Shown here: positions 53,481 through 62,199 of the stretch, in pieces | How the letters are laid out: each line of letters opens with the position of its first letter | Numbering within the stretch: the stretch's first letter is position 1 | Assembly (NCBI RefSeq): GCF_028595305.1 | Contig: NZ_JAQQXS010000003.1 | Location: 1 to 64,000 of the forward strand | Direction: 5' to 3' | Length of the DNA stretch: 64,000 bases | DNA from: Roseateles koreensis | GTDB taxonomy: Bacteria; Pseudomonadota; Gammaproteobacteria; Burkholderiales; Burkholderiaceae_C | The notes under the pieces: generated by a model | Told to the model about the DNA's origin: nothing | The model's database searches: none | What the model saw: the letters and a program-made list of their open reading frames with translations, nothing else | Translations under genes and position numbers: made by a program

Positions 53481-54305
53481 ATGTTTCAAATTCGCCCTCA
53501 ATCCACAGCGCATGTCGGCCTCACCGTCGCACAGCGTGTGCTAGAGCTTTGTGCCGGGCTGGTGATGGCTTTTGCCGTGATCTGGATGGCGGTTCAGCAG
53601 GCGGAAGCACAGACACAAATGCAGATGCAGGCACCGACACAAGACGTCGGGGCGGCCGCTGGATTGAGCCTTGACTTGATGAACCAGGTGCAGCAAATGG
53701 CCACGAGCGGCGCCCATGCGGGCATGCCGGGCGATGCAAAATCTCAAGCTCGCATCGAGGTGGAGGTGGGCAAGCTGGATCCGCGCCTCAGGTTGGCGCC
53801 CTGCAACCAGATTCAACCCTATCTGCCCGCCGGTCTCCAGATGTGGGGCCGCACGCGTATCGGCCTGCGCTGCCTGGCGGGAGCGTCGCGGTGGAATGTG
53901 AGCGTGCCGGTGCGGGTCAAGGTGTATGCCAAGGCCATTGTGGCGATCGACCCCCTGGCTGCGGGGACGCCGTTGACTCAAGCGCAGCTGGCTTTGGCCG
54001 AAATAGACATAGCGGCCGAGCCTGGCGCGGTGTTCAATGACCCCGCTGCCTTGGAGGGCCGGACCTTGCTGAAGCCCTTGGCTGCCGGTGAGGCGGTGCG
54101 CAATAGCGCGCTGAAGCAGCGGCAAGTCTTTGCCGCCGGTGACAGGGTAACGGTCATGGCAACCGGTGCCGGCTATGCTGTAGCTGGCGAAGGCCAGGCG
54201 CTGAGCGCGGGGGTTGAAGGACAGAATGTCAAGATTCAATTCGAAAACGGCCGGGTCGTAACAGGCCGGGCGATTGCAGAACGGCGCGTCGAGGTGCTCA
54301 TGTGA
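53481..54305 (+). CDS. flgA: Flagellar P-ring assembly chaperone FlgA
   Basis: The product is 274 aa, longer than usual because of an extended N-terminus. A hydrophobic export signal (LELCAGLVMAFAVIWMAVQQ) precedes a Gln/Met-rich stretch. The SAF-type domain follows: AIDPLAAGTPLTQAQLALAE, EGRTLLKPLAAGEAVRNSAL, and VTVMATGAGYAVAGEGQALS. It helps FlgI polymerise in the periplasm. It is divergent from flgB, upstream of flgM. Confidence 0.93.
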   Translation: MFQIRPQSTAHVGLTVAQRVLELCAGLVMAFAVIWMAVQQAEAQTQMQMQAPTQDVGAAAGLSLDLMNQVQQMATSGAHAGMPGDAKSQARIEVEVGKLDPRLRLAPCNQIQPYLPAGLQMWGRTRIGLRCLAGASRWNVSVPVRVKVYAKAIVAIDPLAAGTPLTQAQLALAEIDIAAEPGAVFNDPAALEGRTLLKPLAAGEAVRNSALKQRQVFAAGDRVTVMATGAGYAVAGEGQALSAGVEGQNVKIQFENGRVVTGRAIAERRVEVLM

Positions 54306-54353
54306 GCGACTCTCGCTGCGATGGATTTGTCCAAAATTTGCTGTTGAAAGTCC

Positions 54354-54380
54354 TAAAGGTTTCGTGTTTCGGGTCGATAC
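54354..54380 (+). promoter_or_regulatory. FliA (sigma-28) promoter for flgMN
   Basis: TAAAGGTT, 11 bases, then GTCGATAC, close to the consensus with exact spacing. It ends 50 bp before the flgM start at 54431. Late expression of the anti-sigma factor under FliA is the standard feedback loop. Confidence 0.75.
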
Positions 54381-54430
54381 ACCGGATAACGTAGTGAGGT
54401 TGGGGCCCGCCCCAGCCTATGGAGAACATC

Positions 54431-54760
54431 ATGAAGATCGCTAACAGCCCAGACATTGCCGCGACAGCGCTCGGGACGGAGAAATCCGCCTCAGGCACGT
54501 CCGGACGTGCCACGGCGACTGGACAAGGTGCCGTGCAGGGGGGCAGCAAAGCCCCGCAGGCCAGCGCCACCATTCAGTTGTCGAGTACGGCCACCAAATT
54601 GTTGCAAGGCGTTGCGGATGACGGCAGCTTCGATACGGCCAAGGTTGACCGCATCTCGCAGGCCATCACAGACGGCAAGTTCACCGTCAATGCGGAAGCC
54701 GTTGCCGACAAGCTGATCGCCAATGCACAGGAATTGATGGGACGGATGTCAGCGCATTGA
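54431..54760 (+). CDS. flgM: Anti-sigma-28 factor FlgM
   Basis: The product is 109 aa from ATG 54431, with GGAGAA just upstream; an ATG 12 bases earlier overlaps that ribosome site. FlgM binds FliA until the hook is finished and is then exported. The N-terminus is Ser/Gly/Ala-rich and disordered, while the C-terminal FliA-binding part reads FDTAKVDRISQAITDGKFTV, NAEAVADKLIANAQEL. Confidence 0.94.
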   Translation: MKIANSPDIAATALGTEKSASGTSGRATATGQGAVQGGSKAPQASATIQLSSTATKLLQGVADDGSFDTAKVDRISQAITDGKFTVNAEAVADKLIANAQELMGRMSAH

Positions 54761-54879
54761 GGCGCAACCCGCCTTGACGGGTCGGTCGGCTTGCCGTGCT
54801 GATCCAGCCCTGACAAACAACCCGGTGCGCCGCAAGGCGCGGACCGAAGCATTCTCAACGCCTGACGGCGGGGATAGCC

Positions 54880-55281
54880 ATGCAAGTTTTGCCGCATTCC
54901 GATACAACAACCGCTGAGCTGAGTGCTCAACTTGAGCAGCCGCTGATGGAGGTTGAGTCTTGCCTGAATCTGCTGGGTGAAGCGTTGTTGCGCCGCGATA
55001 CGCTCGCCATCGAGCAAAACGCTGCCAAGCTCCACCAAGCCCTGGCTCAGGCCATTTCTGCGTTCAGCGAAGCCGCCCGAAATGGTTCTGTGCCGCCTCA
55101 TCTGCGTCATCGTTTGGTTCAGGCAGGTGGCCGGGTCGCCGCGCAGCGTGAATCCCTGGCGCGCGCGACGGCCGCCCTGGACCGTGCGATTGATGTGCTG
55201 ATGCCCGGTGACACCACGGGCCTGTATTCGGCGCTGGGCAAGAATGAGCGCAAGATCCTGGGGGGATCGATTCAGGCCTGA
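54880..55281 (+). CDS. flgN: Flagellar export chaperone FlgN
   Basis: The product is 133 aa. It is mostly helical with little sequence signature, but position right after flgM, length, and segments like LEQPLMEVESCLNLLGEALL and REDTL-type helices fit FlgN, the chaperone for FlgK and FlgL. The gap of 119 bp after flgM is longer than usual. A terminator follows. Confidence 0.88.
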   Translation: MQVLPHSDTTTAELSAQLEQPLMEVESCLNLLGEALLRRDTLAIEQNAAKLHQALAQAISAFSEAARNGSVPPHLRHRLVQAGGRVAAQRESLARATAALDRAIDVLMPGDTTGLYSALGKNERKILGGSIQA

Positions 55282-55322
55282 TGTTTGAATTGAGCGTTGA
55301 GCTCGACAGCGCTCCCCCCTAC

Positions 55323-55346
55323 AAAAGCCACGCTCGCGTGGCTTTT
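55323..55346. terminator. Rho-independent bidirectional terminator after flgN
   Basis: A 10-bp perfect stem AAAAGCCACG / CGTGGCTTTT with a CTCG loop and T-rich flank on both strands. It serves flgMN (plus) and the DUF1841 gene (minus), whose stop codon starts at 55352. Confidence 0.92.
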
Positions 55347-55351
55347 TGCTT

Positions 55352-55783
55352 TCAGCGCGTGGCTTTGCGGCTCACGCAATCCAGGTAGGCGTGGCCGTCC
55401 GGTGGCAGGCCGCTGCGCTGCGAGGCCCAGATCATCTCGCCCAGGCAGTCCATGGCCGCATGGTGGGCTTCATGCAGAGAGTTACGCTTGGCGGCGAGCA
55501 GGTCGACGGCCTGGCGGATCCCATGCGGCTGGTCAATCGAGTGTTGCTCGCTGATGGTCAGGTGCATGGATAAGTGCAAAAACGGGTTGGTGCGGCCTTC
55601 TTCGACGCTGTAGACGGCGGCGAGTGCGGCGGCTTCATCGGCCAGCTCCGCGTGATATTCAGGGTGCTCCTGAATCCAGTCGGCCGCAATCACCTCCATG
55701 GGGATCAGCGGCGCCCCTTCGCGCAGCTTGCGGTAGGTGCTGCAGAAAAAACGGCGAACTTCGAGTTGGGACGGTGCAAACAT
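55352..55783 (-). CDS. DUF1841 family protein
   Basis: The product is 143 aa from ATG 55783 (MFAPSQLEVRRFFCSTYRKL), the family's usual start; the longer frame to 55834 overlaps kefC. The conserved parts are IAADWIQEHPEYHAELAD, FLHLSMHLTISEQHSIDQP and HDxMxCLGExxW-like HAAMDCLGEMIWASQRSGLP. Function is unknown; the family is widespread in betaproteobacteria. The His-rich HLSMHLTISEQHS stretch may bind metal (inference). Confidence 0.88.
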   Translation of the reverse strand: MFAPSQLEVRRFFCSTYRKLREGAPLIPMEVIAADWIQEHPEYHAELADEAAALAAVYSVEEGRTNPFLHLSMHLTISEQHSIDQPHGIRQAVDLLAAKRNSLHEAHHAAMDCLGEMIWASQRSGLPPDGHAYLDCVSRKATR

Positions 55784-55827
55784 GCCCGTATTGTCGCTGC
55801 TACCGATTGGGCCTACGTGCGTTGGGC

Positions 55828-57645
55828 TTACCAACCGTCGGGCGGCGGCGCGGCACGGCGCCGTTCGCGGTCAGCACGCTCCTGCGCGAACAGACCCTCC
55901 AGCTGCGCGCGGCCTTGTTTGGCTTGCGCCATCAGGGCCGCTCGGTCGCGCGCAATCGGCACATAGCTTTCGATCTGCGCCAGGTTGTGCTGCCGGAATC
56001 GCCAGGCCAGATTACGGGCGGCATGCGGCTGCAGCCCCAGCAACTCCAGCACGCTGCGGGCGCTCATCAAGGCGGCGTCCAGGGTTTCCCGTTCGATCAG
56101 GGTGACGCCCAACTCGCGCAGCCGGTAGAAATGCTGCACATTGCGGGCACGCGCCACCACCTGGAGTTGCGGAAAGTGGGCGCGGGCCAGCTCCGCGATC
56201 GTCAGGCTCTGCGCGACATCGTCGACCGCGAGCACCAGAATCTTCGCCTCTGCCGCACCGGCACTGCGCAGCAGGTCCAGGCGGGTGGCATCGCCGAAAA
56301 ACACGCGCCAGCCGAATTGGCGCATCACGTCGATCATCTCCGCATCCTGGTCCAGCACGGTGGCCTCGAAACCGTTGGCGTACAGCATGCGGCCGACGAT
56401 TTGGCCATAGCGGCCAAAGCCCGCAATGATGATGGGCGACGGGCTCGGTGGTTCGGGCGTCGGACCTTTGGCCGCCGCGCGGCGCGTCAGGCGCGGCATC
56501 AGGCGCCGGTCGGTGAGTGACAGCAGCAAAGGCGTGCAGGCCAGCGACAGGGCTACGGCGGCGACCAGGGCCGAGTGCTGGGTGGCGTCGATCAGGCCGG
56601 ACGATTGCGCCAGCTGGAACACCACAAAACCAAATTCCCCGCCTTGGGCCAGCAGGATGACAAAGGCCGGACGCTCCAGCAGTGGAATCTTCATCCAACC
56701 GGCCATCAGGGTCAACAGCAGGCTCTTGAGCATCAGCAGGGCCGCCAGCAAGCCCAGCACCTGTGTGGGGTGGGTGAGCAGCACGCGCAGGTCCAGGCCC
56801 ATGCCTACGGCGATGAAGAACAGGCCCAGCAGCAATCCCTTGAACGGTTCCAGGTCGGTTTCCAGCTCACGCCGGTATTCGCTGTCAGCCAGCAGCACGC
56901 CGGCCAGAAAGGCGCCCAGTGCCATCGACAGCCCAACACTGTGCATCAGCGCCGCAGTCCCCAGCACCAGCAGCAGGGCTGCAGCGGTGAAGATCTCTGG
57001 CGTCTTGCTGCGTGCAATCCAGCGCAGCGCCGGCCGCAGGGCCAGGCGTCCGCCGAAGACGATCGCCAGCACCATGCCCAGCGCCTTGGCGGCCTGCCAG
57101 CCGCTGGAGTCCGCGGTGTTGGGCACGCTGGCCGCCACGATAGGCACCAGGGCCAGCACCGGGATGGCGGCGATGTCCTGCAGCAGGGCCACGCTGAGGA
57201 TGGCTTCGCCGGCCGTGGTGCGACCGAGGTTGCGCTCAGCCAGCACCGCCATGGCCACGGCGGTCGACGACATGGCCAACCCCAGGCTGACGATCAGGGC
57301 CAGCCGCCAGGGAATTCCGAGCAGCAGCGCGAGGGCCAGCAGCAGTGCGGTACACCCCAGCAGCTGCAGCGAACCCCAGCCAAAAATCGGCCGCCGCAGG
57401 GCCCACAGTCGCTTGGGCTCAAGCTCCAGGCCGACCAGGAACATCATCAGCACCACGCCGAATTCGGCGACTTCCAGAATCGTTGCCGGCGCGCTCACCA
57501 GCCCCAGCACTGCCGGGCCGATCAGCACTCCCGCCACCAGGTAGCCGAGGATGGCCCCCAGGCGCAGCCACCGGGCCAGGGGGACGGCCAAAACCGCCGC
57601 AGCGAGAAACACCAACGGCAGTTGCAGTAAGTTGTGTTCGGGCAT
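55828..57645 (-). CDS. Glutathione-regulated-type K+/H+ antiporter (KefC/KefB family)
   Basis: The product is 605 aa. Twelve or so membrane segments of the CPA2 antiporter make up residues 1-390 (LGYLVAGVLIGP, VLMMFLVGLELEP, LAQGGEFGFVVFQLA). A TrkA-N Rossmann domain follows from about 410, IIIAGFGRYGQIVGRMLYAN, and a Gln/Arg-rich tail ends it. KefC exports K+ in response to electrophiles. It starts 1 bp after its KefF-type partner, same strand. Confidence 0.92.
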   Translation of the reverse strand: MPEHNLLQLPLVFLAAAVLAVPLARWLRLGAILGYLVAGVLIGPAVLGLVSAPATILEVAEFGVVLMMFLVGLELEPKRLWALRRPIFGWGSLQLLGCTALLLALALLLGIPWRLALIVSLGLAMSSTAVAMAVLAERNLGRTTAGEAILSVALLQDIAAIPVLALVPIVAASVPNTADSSGWQAAKALGMVLAIVFGGRLALRPALRWIARSKTPEIFTAAALLLVLGTAALMHSVGLSMALGAFLAGVLLADSEYRRELETDLEPFKGLLLGLFFIAVGMGLDLRVLLTHPTQVLGLLAALLMLKSLLLTLMAGWMKIPLLERPAFVILLAQGGEFGFVVFQLAQSSGLIDATQHSALVAAVALSLACTPLLLSLTDRRLMPRLTRRAAAKGPTPEPPSPSPIIIAGFGRYGQIVGRMLYANGFEATVLDQDAEMIDVMRQFGWRVFFGDATRLDLLRSAGAAEAKILVLAVDDVAQSLTIAELARAHFPQLQVVARARNVQHFYRLRELGVTLIERETLDAALMSARSVLELLGLQPHAARNLAWRFRQHNLAQIESYVPIARDRAALMAQAKQGRAQLEGLFAQERADRERRRAAPPPDGW

Positions 57646-57646
57646 G

Positions 57647-58297
57647 TCAGGCGACCTCGTCGTTGAGCGGTCCGAACAGGGGCATGGGCAGGGGGCTGAA
57701 GAGTGCGGGGCGGGCGTCCAGATCGATCTCGGGCGGCAATGGCCGTGCGTCCTGCTGCCCGTAGTTCAGCAATTGCTGCACAAACTCGAGCGCATGCTGG
57801 TGCAGCTCGGCCTCGCTGTAGCGGTGGGCGCCATAAAGCAGGCGCGGCGGGTGGTAATGCATGCCGCAAAGCCGGGCAATCTGGGCGTAGGGCAGCAGAA
57901 ACTGTTCCAGCGCATGGCCGTGGTGGCCGCTGGCGCTGTACGCCTCGGGCGAGCCGCCGGCGGAGGTGACCAACCACAGCGTCTTGCCCCGCAGGGCCTG
58001 CCCGCCCGGGCCGTAGGCCCAGCCGAATTGCAGCACCTCGTCAACCCACAGTTTCAGCAGCGCGGGCATGCCGTACCAATGCAGCGGGTGCAGCAGCACC
58101 AGGGTGTCGGCCTCCGCCAGGGCTTGGCGTTCGGCGGCGGTGTCGATGGCGTAGTCGGGGTACAGCTGGTACAGGTCACGCAGCGTGATGGGCGTGTTGC
58201 CGGCTTGTTGTGCTGCTCGTACGGCTCGCACAATCGCTTGCGTCACGCGCGACTGCGCCAAATCAGGGTGGGCCAGAAGGAGAGTGATGCGAGTCAT
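57647..58297 (-). CDS. KefF-like NAD(P)H:quinone oxidoreductase
   Basis: The product is 216 aa, slightly longer than KefF/KefG (about 180). Flavodoxin-like features: ITLLLAHPDLAQSRVTQAIV, VLLHPLHWYGMPALLKLWVD, and LRGKTLWLVTSAGGSPEAYS. These flavoproteins bind and activate KefC/KefB. The tight coupling to the antiporter supports that role. Confidence 0.9.
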   Translation of the reverse strand: MTRITLLLAHPDLAQSRVTQAIVRAVRAAQQAGNTPITLRDLYQLYPDYAIDTAAERQALAEADTLVLLHPLHWYGMPALLKLWVDEVLQFGWAYGPGGQALRGKTLWLVTSAGGSPEAYSASGHHGHALEQFLLPYAQIARLCGMHYHPPRLLYGAHRYSEAELHQHALEFVQQLLNYGQQDARPLPPEIDLDARPALFSPLPMPLFGPLNDEVA

Positions 58298-58381
58298 GCC
58301 TGCAAGCCTACCTCACGGCAAGCCCGAGCGAATGGCGGCAAGCTACCATTGCGATCGAGTGACTTTGAAGAAGGAAGCGTC

Positions 58382-59011
58382 ATGCCCGTGATTCTGGTTG
58401 CCAATCCCAAAGGTGGCGTTGGCAAAAGCACCTTGGCCACCAATATTGCGGGCGGCCTGGCTTGGCGTGGCCATCAAGTCATGCTGGGTGATGTGGACAA
58501 GCAGCAGTCCTCCCGCCGATGGCTGGCGCAGCGCCCGGCGCAGCTGCCTTGGATTCAAGGCTGGGATTTTGAAGGCGACCTGACCGTCAAGCCACCCAAA
58601 GGGGTCACCCATGTGGTGATCGATACGCCTGCGGGCTTGGATGGCAAAAAGCTCAAAGCCCTTTGCAAGTTGGCAGACAAGATCATCATCCCGCTGCAGC
58701 CCAGCATGTTCGACATCCAGGCCAGCTTTGATTTCGTGCGCCAGCTGCAAGAGCAAGAGCACAAGAAGCACTTTCCGACCCTGGGCCTGGTGGGCATGCG
58801 GGTGAAAGAGGGCACCTTGTCACTGGACCAGCTCCAGCAGTTTCTGCCCCGCATGAATGTGCCGTTGATCGGTTTCCTGCGTGACACGCAGAACTATGTG
58901 CAACTGGCCGCGCGCGGCTTGACGCTGTGGGACGTGGCACCGAGCCGGGTCGAGCGTGATCTGCAGCAATGGTCCCCTTTGATGACTTGGCTGGAGCAAC
59001 GGGATGCGTGA
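58382..59011 (+). CDS. Orphan ParA/MinD-family ATPase
   Basis: The product is 209 aa from ATG 58382, with AAGGAAG upstream. Deviant Walker A ANPKGGVGKSTLA (residues 7-19), GDVDKQQSS and the Walker B-like HVVIDTPAGLDG are intact. It is short, without an N-terminal HTH and with no parB nearby, so it belongs to the orphan ParA type that positions cargo other than plasmids or chromosomes. The stop overlaps the MaoC gene by 8 bp. Cargo unknown. Confidence 0.9.
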   Translation: MPVILVANPKGGVGKSTLATNIAGGLAWRGHQVMLGDVDKQQSSRRWLAQRPAQLPWIQGWDFEGDLTVKPPKGVTHVVIDTPAGLDGKKLKALCKLADKIIIPLQPSMFDIQASFDFVRQLQEQEHKKHFPTLGLVGMRVKEGTLSLDQLQQFLPRMNVPLIGFLRDTQNYVQLAARGLTLWDVAPSRVERDLQQWSPLMTWLEQRDA

Positions 59012-59456
59012 GTTTGAAACCTTGGCCGAATTGGCCGGTTGTGTGGGGCAAGAAATCGGTGTGAGCGACTGGGTGTTGGTCGATCAGGCGCGCATTCAGC
59101 AATTTGCGGATGCCACCGAAGACCAGCAATGGATTCACACCGACCCGCAGCGGGCGGTGGCCGGTCCTTTCGGCGCCACCATTGCGCACGGTTTTCTGAC
59201 CCTGAGTTTGTTGCCGCGGTTCTTTGAAACTGGCTTTCGTGTGAAGTCCGTTCGCATGGGCATCAACTATGGCTTGGGCCGCGTGCGGTTTCCGGCTCCG
59301 GTTCCGGTGGGCAGTCGCTTGCGGGGCCATTTCAAGCTGAAGACGCTGGAGCCTGTGGACGGTGGCGTGCAGCTCACGGTTGTCGTCACGGTCGAGCGTG
59401 AGGGGTCGGAGCGCCCCGTGTGCATTGCCGAGTCATTGACCCGCCAGTATGAATAG
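59004..59456 (+). CDS. MaoC-like (R)-specific enoyl-CoA hydratase
   Basis: The product is 150 aa, a single hot-dog fold. The hydratase-2 motif FADATEDQQWIHTDPQRA, GPFGATIAHGFLTLSLLP has the catalytic Asp and His with the usual 5-residue spacing. It hydrates trans-2-enoyl-CoA to (R)-3-hydroxyacyl-CoA, the substrate of PHA synthases such as that at 13778. It overlaps the ParA gene by 8 bp, so it is translationally coupled. Confidence 0.88.
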   Translation: MREFETLAELAGCVGQEIGVSDWVLVDQARIQQFADATEDQQWIHTDPQRAVAGPFGATIAHGFLTLSLLPRFFETGFRVKSVRMGINYGLGRVRFPAPVPVGSRLRGHFKLKTLEPVDGGVQLTVVVTVEREGSERPVCIAESLTRQYE

Positions 59457-59476
59457 GCCGGGCACAAGGCAAGACG

Positions 59477-60235
59477 ATGCCCATTGATTTCGGCCGCCGC
59501 CTGACCGGCCCGGACCGTTCGGTCGGGGCCAACCGGCAATTGGGCTGGACGCTCGCCTTCATCGCGGGCGCGACCAATGCGGGCGCTTTTTTGGCTGTCA
59601 AGCAATACACCTCGCACATGACGGGCATGGTGTCGTCGCTGGCGGATTCATTGGTGCTGGGCGACTTTGCTGTGGCGGCCGGTGCTTTTGGGGCCCTCAT
59701 TTCTTTTCTGATGGGTGCGGCTTGTTGTGCGATCTTGATCAACTTTGCGAGGCGACATCAGCTGCGCAGCCAGTTCGCCATGCCCTTGCTGCTGGAGGCC
59801 TTGTTGTTGTTGCTGTTCGGGTTGATCGGCGCGCAGTTGTCGACCGTGCGCGGCCTTTTCGTGTCGGTCACGGTCATGCTGCTGTGCTTCATGATGGGCT
59901 TGCAGAACGCGGTGATCACCAAGGTCTCACGGGCAGAAATCCGGACCACCCACGTCACGGGTCTCGTTACCGACATCGGCATCGAATTGGGCAAGTTGCT
60001 GTACTGGAATCGGCTACAGGTCGACCCTGCCTTGCACGTGTTTGCCGACCGCGCGCGGCTGCGTGTGTTGTTGCTGTTGGTGTTGGCCTTTCTCGCGGGC
60101 GGTCTTGTGGGTGCGCTGGGGTTTCAGCGCCTGGGCTATGCCATGACTTTGCCCTTGTCCCTGATTTTGGTGTTGCTGGCGAGTGTTCCGGTGGTCGATG
60201 ACGTGCGTGCGGGCCTTGCGGGGCGTGGCCCTTGA
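59477..60235 (+). CDS. DUF1275 (YoaK-like) membrane protein
   Basis: The product is 252 aa. Six or so membrane segments with the family's LGWTLAFIAGATNAGAFLA, VKQYTSHMTGMVSSLADSLV and GLQNAVITKVSRAEIRTTHV, TGLVTDIGIELGK motifs. Function is unknown. It begins 20 bp after the MaoC gene, same strand. Confidence 0.88.
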   Translation: MPIDFGRRLTGPDRSVGANRQLGWTLAFIAGATNAGAFLAVKQYTSHMTGMVSSLADSLVLGDFAVAAGAFGALISFLMGAACCAILINFARRHQLRSQFAMPLLLEALLLLLFGLIGAQLSTVRGLFVSVTVMLLCFMMGLQNAVITKVSRAEIRTTHVTGLVTDIGIELGKLLYWNRLQVDPALHVFADRARLRVLLLLVLAFLAGGLVGALGFQRLGYAMTLPLSLILVLLASVPVVDDVRAGLAGRGP

Positions 60236-60284
60236 CCTATCATCGGCGCCATTGAGGGCCAGGCCCCCGTGACGAAGGGCGCGA

Positions 60285-61022
60285 ATGAGGGTGTTGCTGA
60301 TTGACGATCATCCTTTGATCTTGTCCGCATTGAAGGTCTTGATCGAAGGCTTCGATAAAGGGATTCAGGTGGAGCTGGCGGAAAGTGCCGCAGAGGCACG
60401 CCAGATGCTTCAAACCCATCAGCAGGTTGATCTGGTCTTGCTCGACCTTCAGTTGGGCGACGCCAACGGTTTTGATGTGCTGGACGAGTTGCGGCTGAGC
60501 TACCCGGACTTGCCGGTGGTGGTCATCTCGGGCTCTGAACTCGCCACGGACGCCATCCGCGCCATCGATCAAGGCGCCATGGGCTTCATCCCCAAACGCC
60601 ATAGCTGCGAGTTGCTGGCGCAGGCTTTGCAACTGGTGATGAGTGGCGGCATTTATGTGCCCGCGCTGAATTTGGATGATGACGCCGCGCTGGACGGCGC
60701 CGGCCCTTCGGCCGCACCGTCTTTCGTGCGAGGCTGCCCTGAAGAGTTTTTGGCCCCGAGTGCGCAGACCCGCATCGACTTGGCCAGTTTGTCGCTGACC
60801 CGTCGGCAAACCGATGTGCTGGCCTTGCTATTGCAGGGCAAGCCCAACAAATTGATCGCGCGTGACTTGGGGCTGTCGGTTGAAACCATCAAGGACCATG
60901 TGGCCGCGGTGCTGAAGGCCTTGGGCGTGGGCACGCGAACGCAGGCCGTGCTGGCGGTGGGGCTACGGGCTCATCCGGCGGCGGGCCCGCTCTTTCTGAG
61001 CTGGAAGCGCGATCCGTCTTGA
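60285..61022 (+). CDS. NarL/FixJ-family response regulator
   Basis: The product is 245 aa. Receiver (1-120) with DDHP at 7-10 and phospho-acceptor Asp54 (LLDLQLGDANG); a spacer of about 45 residues; then a LuxR HTH, LSLTRRQTDVLALLLQGKPN, KLIARDLGLSVETIKDHVAA. No kinase gene is adjacent, so it is an orphan. It is convergent with scpA. Confidence 0.92.
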   Translation: MRVLLIDDHPLILSALKVLIEGFDKGIQVELAESAAEARQMLQTHQQVDLVLLDLQLGDANGFDVLDELRLSYPDLPVVVISGSELATDAIRAIDQGAMGFIPKRHSCELLAQALQLVMSGGIYVPALNLDDDAALDGAGPSAAPSFVRGCPEEFLAPSAQTRIDLASLSLTRRQTDVLALLLQGKPNKLIARDLGLSVETIKDHVAAVLKALGVGTRTQAVLAVGLRAHPAAGPLFLSWKRDPS

Positions 61023-61082
61023 TCTGGCCTCATTGGGCGCGATGAGGGCTTGCCTGGCGCAAGCGCTGAGCTTCAAAAATCC

Positions 61083-61943
61083 TCAACTGGGCTGGTAGGC
61101 GAGTCGCACATAGATGGGGGCGAAGGCCTCGGCCTGGGTGATTTCCAGCAAGCGCTCCCGCGCCAGCTCCAGCATGGCGATGAAGGTCACCACCAGCACG
61201 GCTTGCCCCCGGCTCACATCGAACAAATGCTCGAACTCGACGAAGCGTTTGCCCTGTAGGCGGCGCAGCACGATACTCATGTGCTCGCGCACAGAGAGTT
61301 GCTCGCGAGTGATGCGGTGGTGCTGGTTCAGCTTCGCGCGTTTGAGAATGTCCAGCCAGGCTTCGCGCAAATCATTGGCGTCGACGTCGGGAAAGCGCGG
61401 CTGCAGTGACTGCTCGATGTGCACCTGCGCACGCTGAAAATCCCGGCCCAGCACCGGCAGGGCGTCGAGCCTGGCGGCGGCGAGTTTGATTTGCTCATAT
61501 TCCAGCAATCGCCGCACCAGTTCGGCACGCGGGTCTTCGGGTTCGCTGCCGTCGTCGGTTTTCTTGGGCGGCAGCAACATGCGGGACTTGATCTCGATCA
61601 GCATGGCGGCCATCAGCAGGTATTCGCTCGCCAACTCGAGGTTGTGCTTGCGCAGTTGATCGACGTAGCTAAGGTACTGCCGCGTGACGTCAGCCAGCGG
61701 AATGTCCAAGATATTGAAATTCTGGCGCCGGATCAGGTACAGCAGCAGATCCAGCGGCCCCTGGAATGCTTCGAGAAACACCTCCAGCGCATCGGGTGGG
61801 ATGTAGAGATCCAGCGGCATTTGAAACAGCGGCTCGCCATACAGGCGGGCCACTGCGACGCTGTCCACGGTATCGGGCAGGCCCGTTACCTCTTGTTCGG
61901 CCTCAGCCAATGGCGGCAGGCGCAACTCGGCACTGGCGCTCAC
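61083..61943 (-). CDS. scpA: Segregation and condensation protein ScpA
   Basis: The product is 286 aa. ScpA is the kleisin that bridges the SMC ATPase. FLEAFQGPLDLLLYLIRRQN, FNILDIPLADVTRQYLSYVD and ASEYLLMAAMLIEIKSRMLL are its conserved N-terminal block, and the C-terminal winged-helix SMC-binding part ends the protein. scpB is not in the window. It follows the DUF3460 gene by 15 bp. Confidence 0.95.
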   Translation of the reverse strand: MSASAELRLPPLAEAEQEVTGLPDTVDSVAVARLYGEPLFQMPLDLYIPPDALEVFLEAFQGPLDLLLYLIRRQNFNILDIPLADVTRQYLSYVDQLRKHNLELASEYLLMAAMLIEIKSRMLLPPKKTDDGSEPEDPRAELVRRLLEYEQIKLAAARLDALPVLGRDFQRAQVHIEQSLQPRFPDVDANDLREAWLDILKRAKLNQHHRITREQLSVREHMSIVLRRLQGKRFVEFEHLFDVSRGQAVLVVTFIAMLELARERLLEITQAEAFAPIYVRLAYQPS

Positions 61944-61958
61944 AGGGTCGGACCGGTC

Positions 61959-62162
61959 TTACTTGGAGCGGGTCTGGTAGACGTAGGGCTGCTGGGCCAC
62001 GCGCGCGGCGCGGTAGTCGGCCTGGGCGCTGCGGTCCACCGATTTGTCCCACAGCAGGGCGCGGCCGGCCAATTGCTCTTGCTCCAGCGTCGGGCGTTGA
62101 GCCTTCAGTGCATCGATGAAGTTGCTGGCTTCGGACTTGTAGGCTTTCCAGAACAATGGCAT
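61959..62162 (-). CDS. DUF3460 family small protein
   Basis: The product is 67 aa: conserved YKSEASNFIDALKAQRPTLE, RALLWDKSVDRSAQADYRA and a VYQT end. It is found upstream of scpA in many Burkholderiales; function unknown. It is same strand and 15 bp from scpA. Confidence 0.9.
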   Translation of the reverse strand: MPLFWKAYKSEASNFIDALKAQRPTLEQEQLAGRALLWDKSVDRSAQADYRAARVAQQPYVYQTRSK

Positions 62163-62199
62163 GGCAGTGTGGATTCAAGGTGGAGGGCAGAGACACCCA

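Noticed and set aside
57551-58381. Open frame extending the ParA gene leftward to give 486 aa
   Set aside because: The extra 277 codons lie antisense to the KefF-type gene, have no family features, and ATG 58382 has a good ribosome site followed at once by the Walker A.
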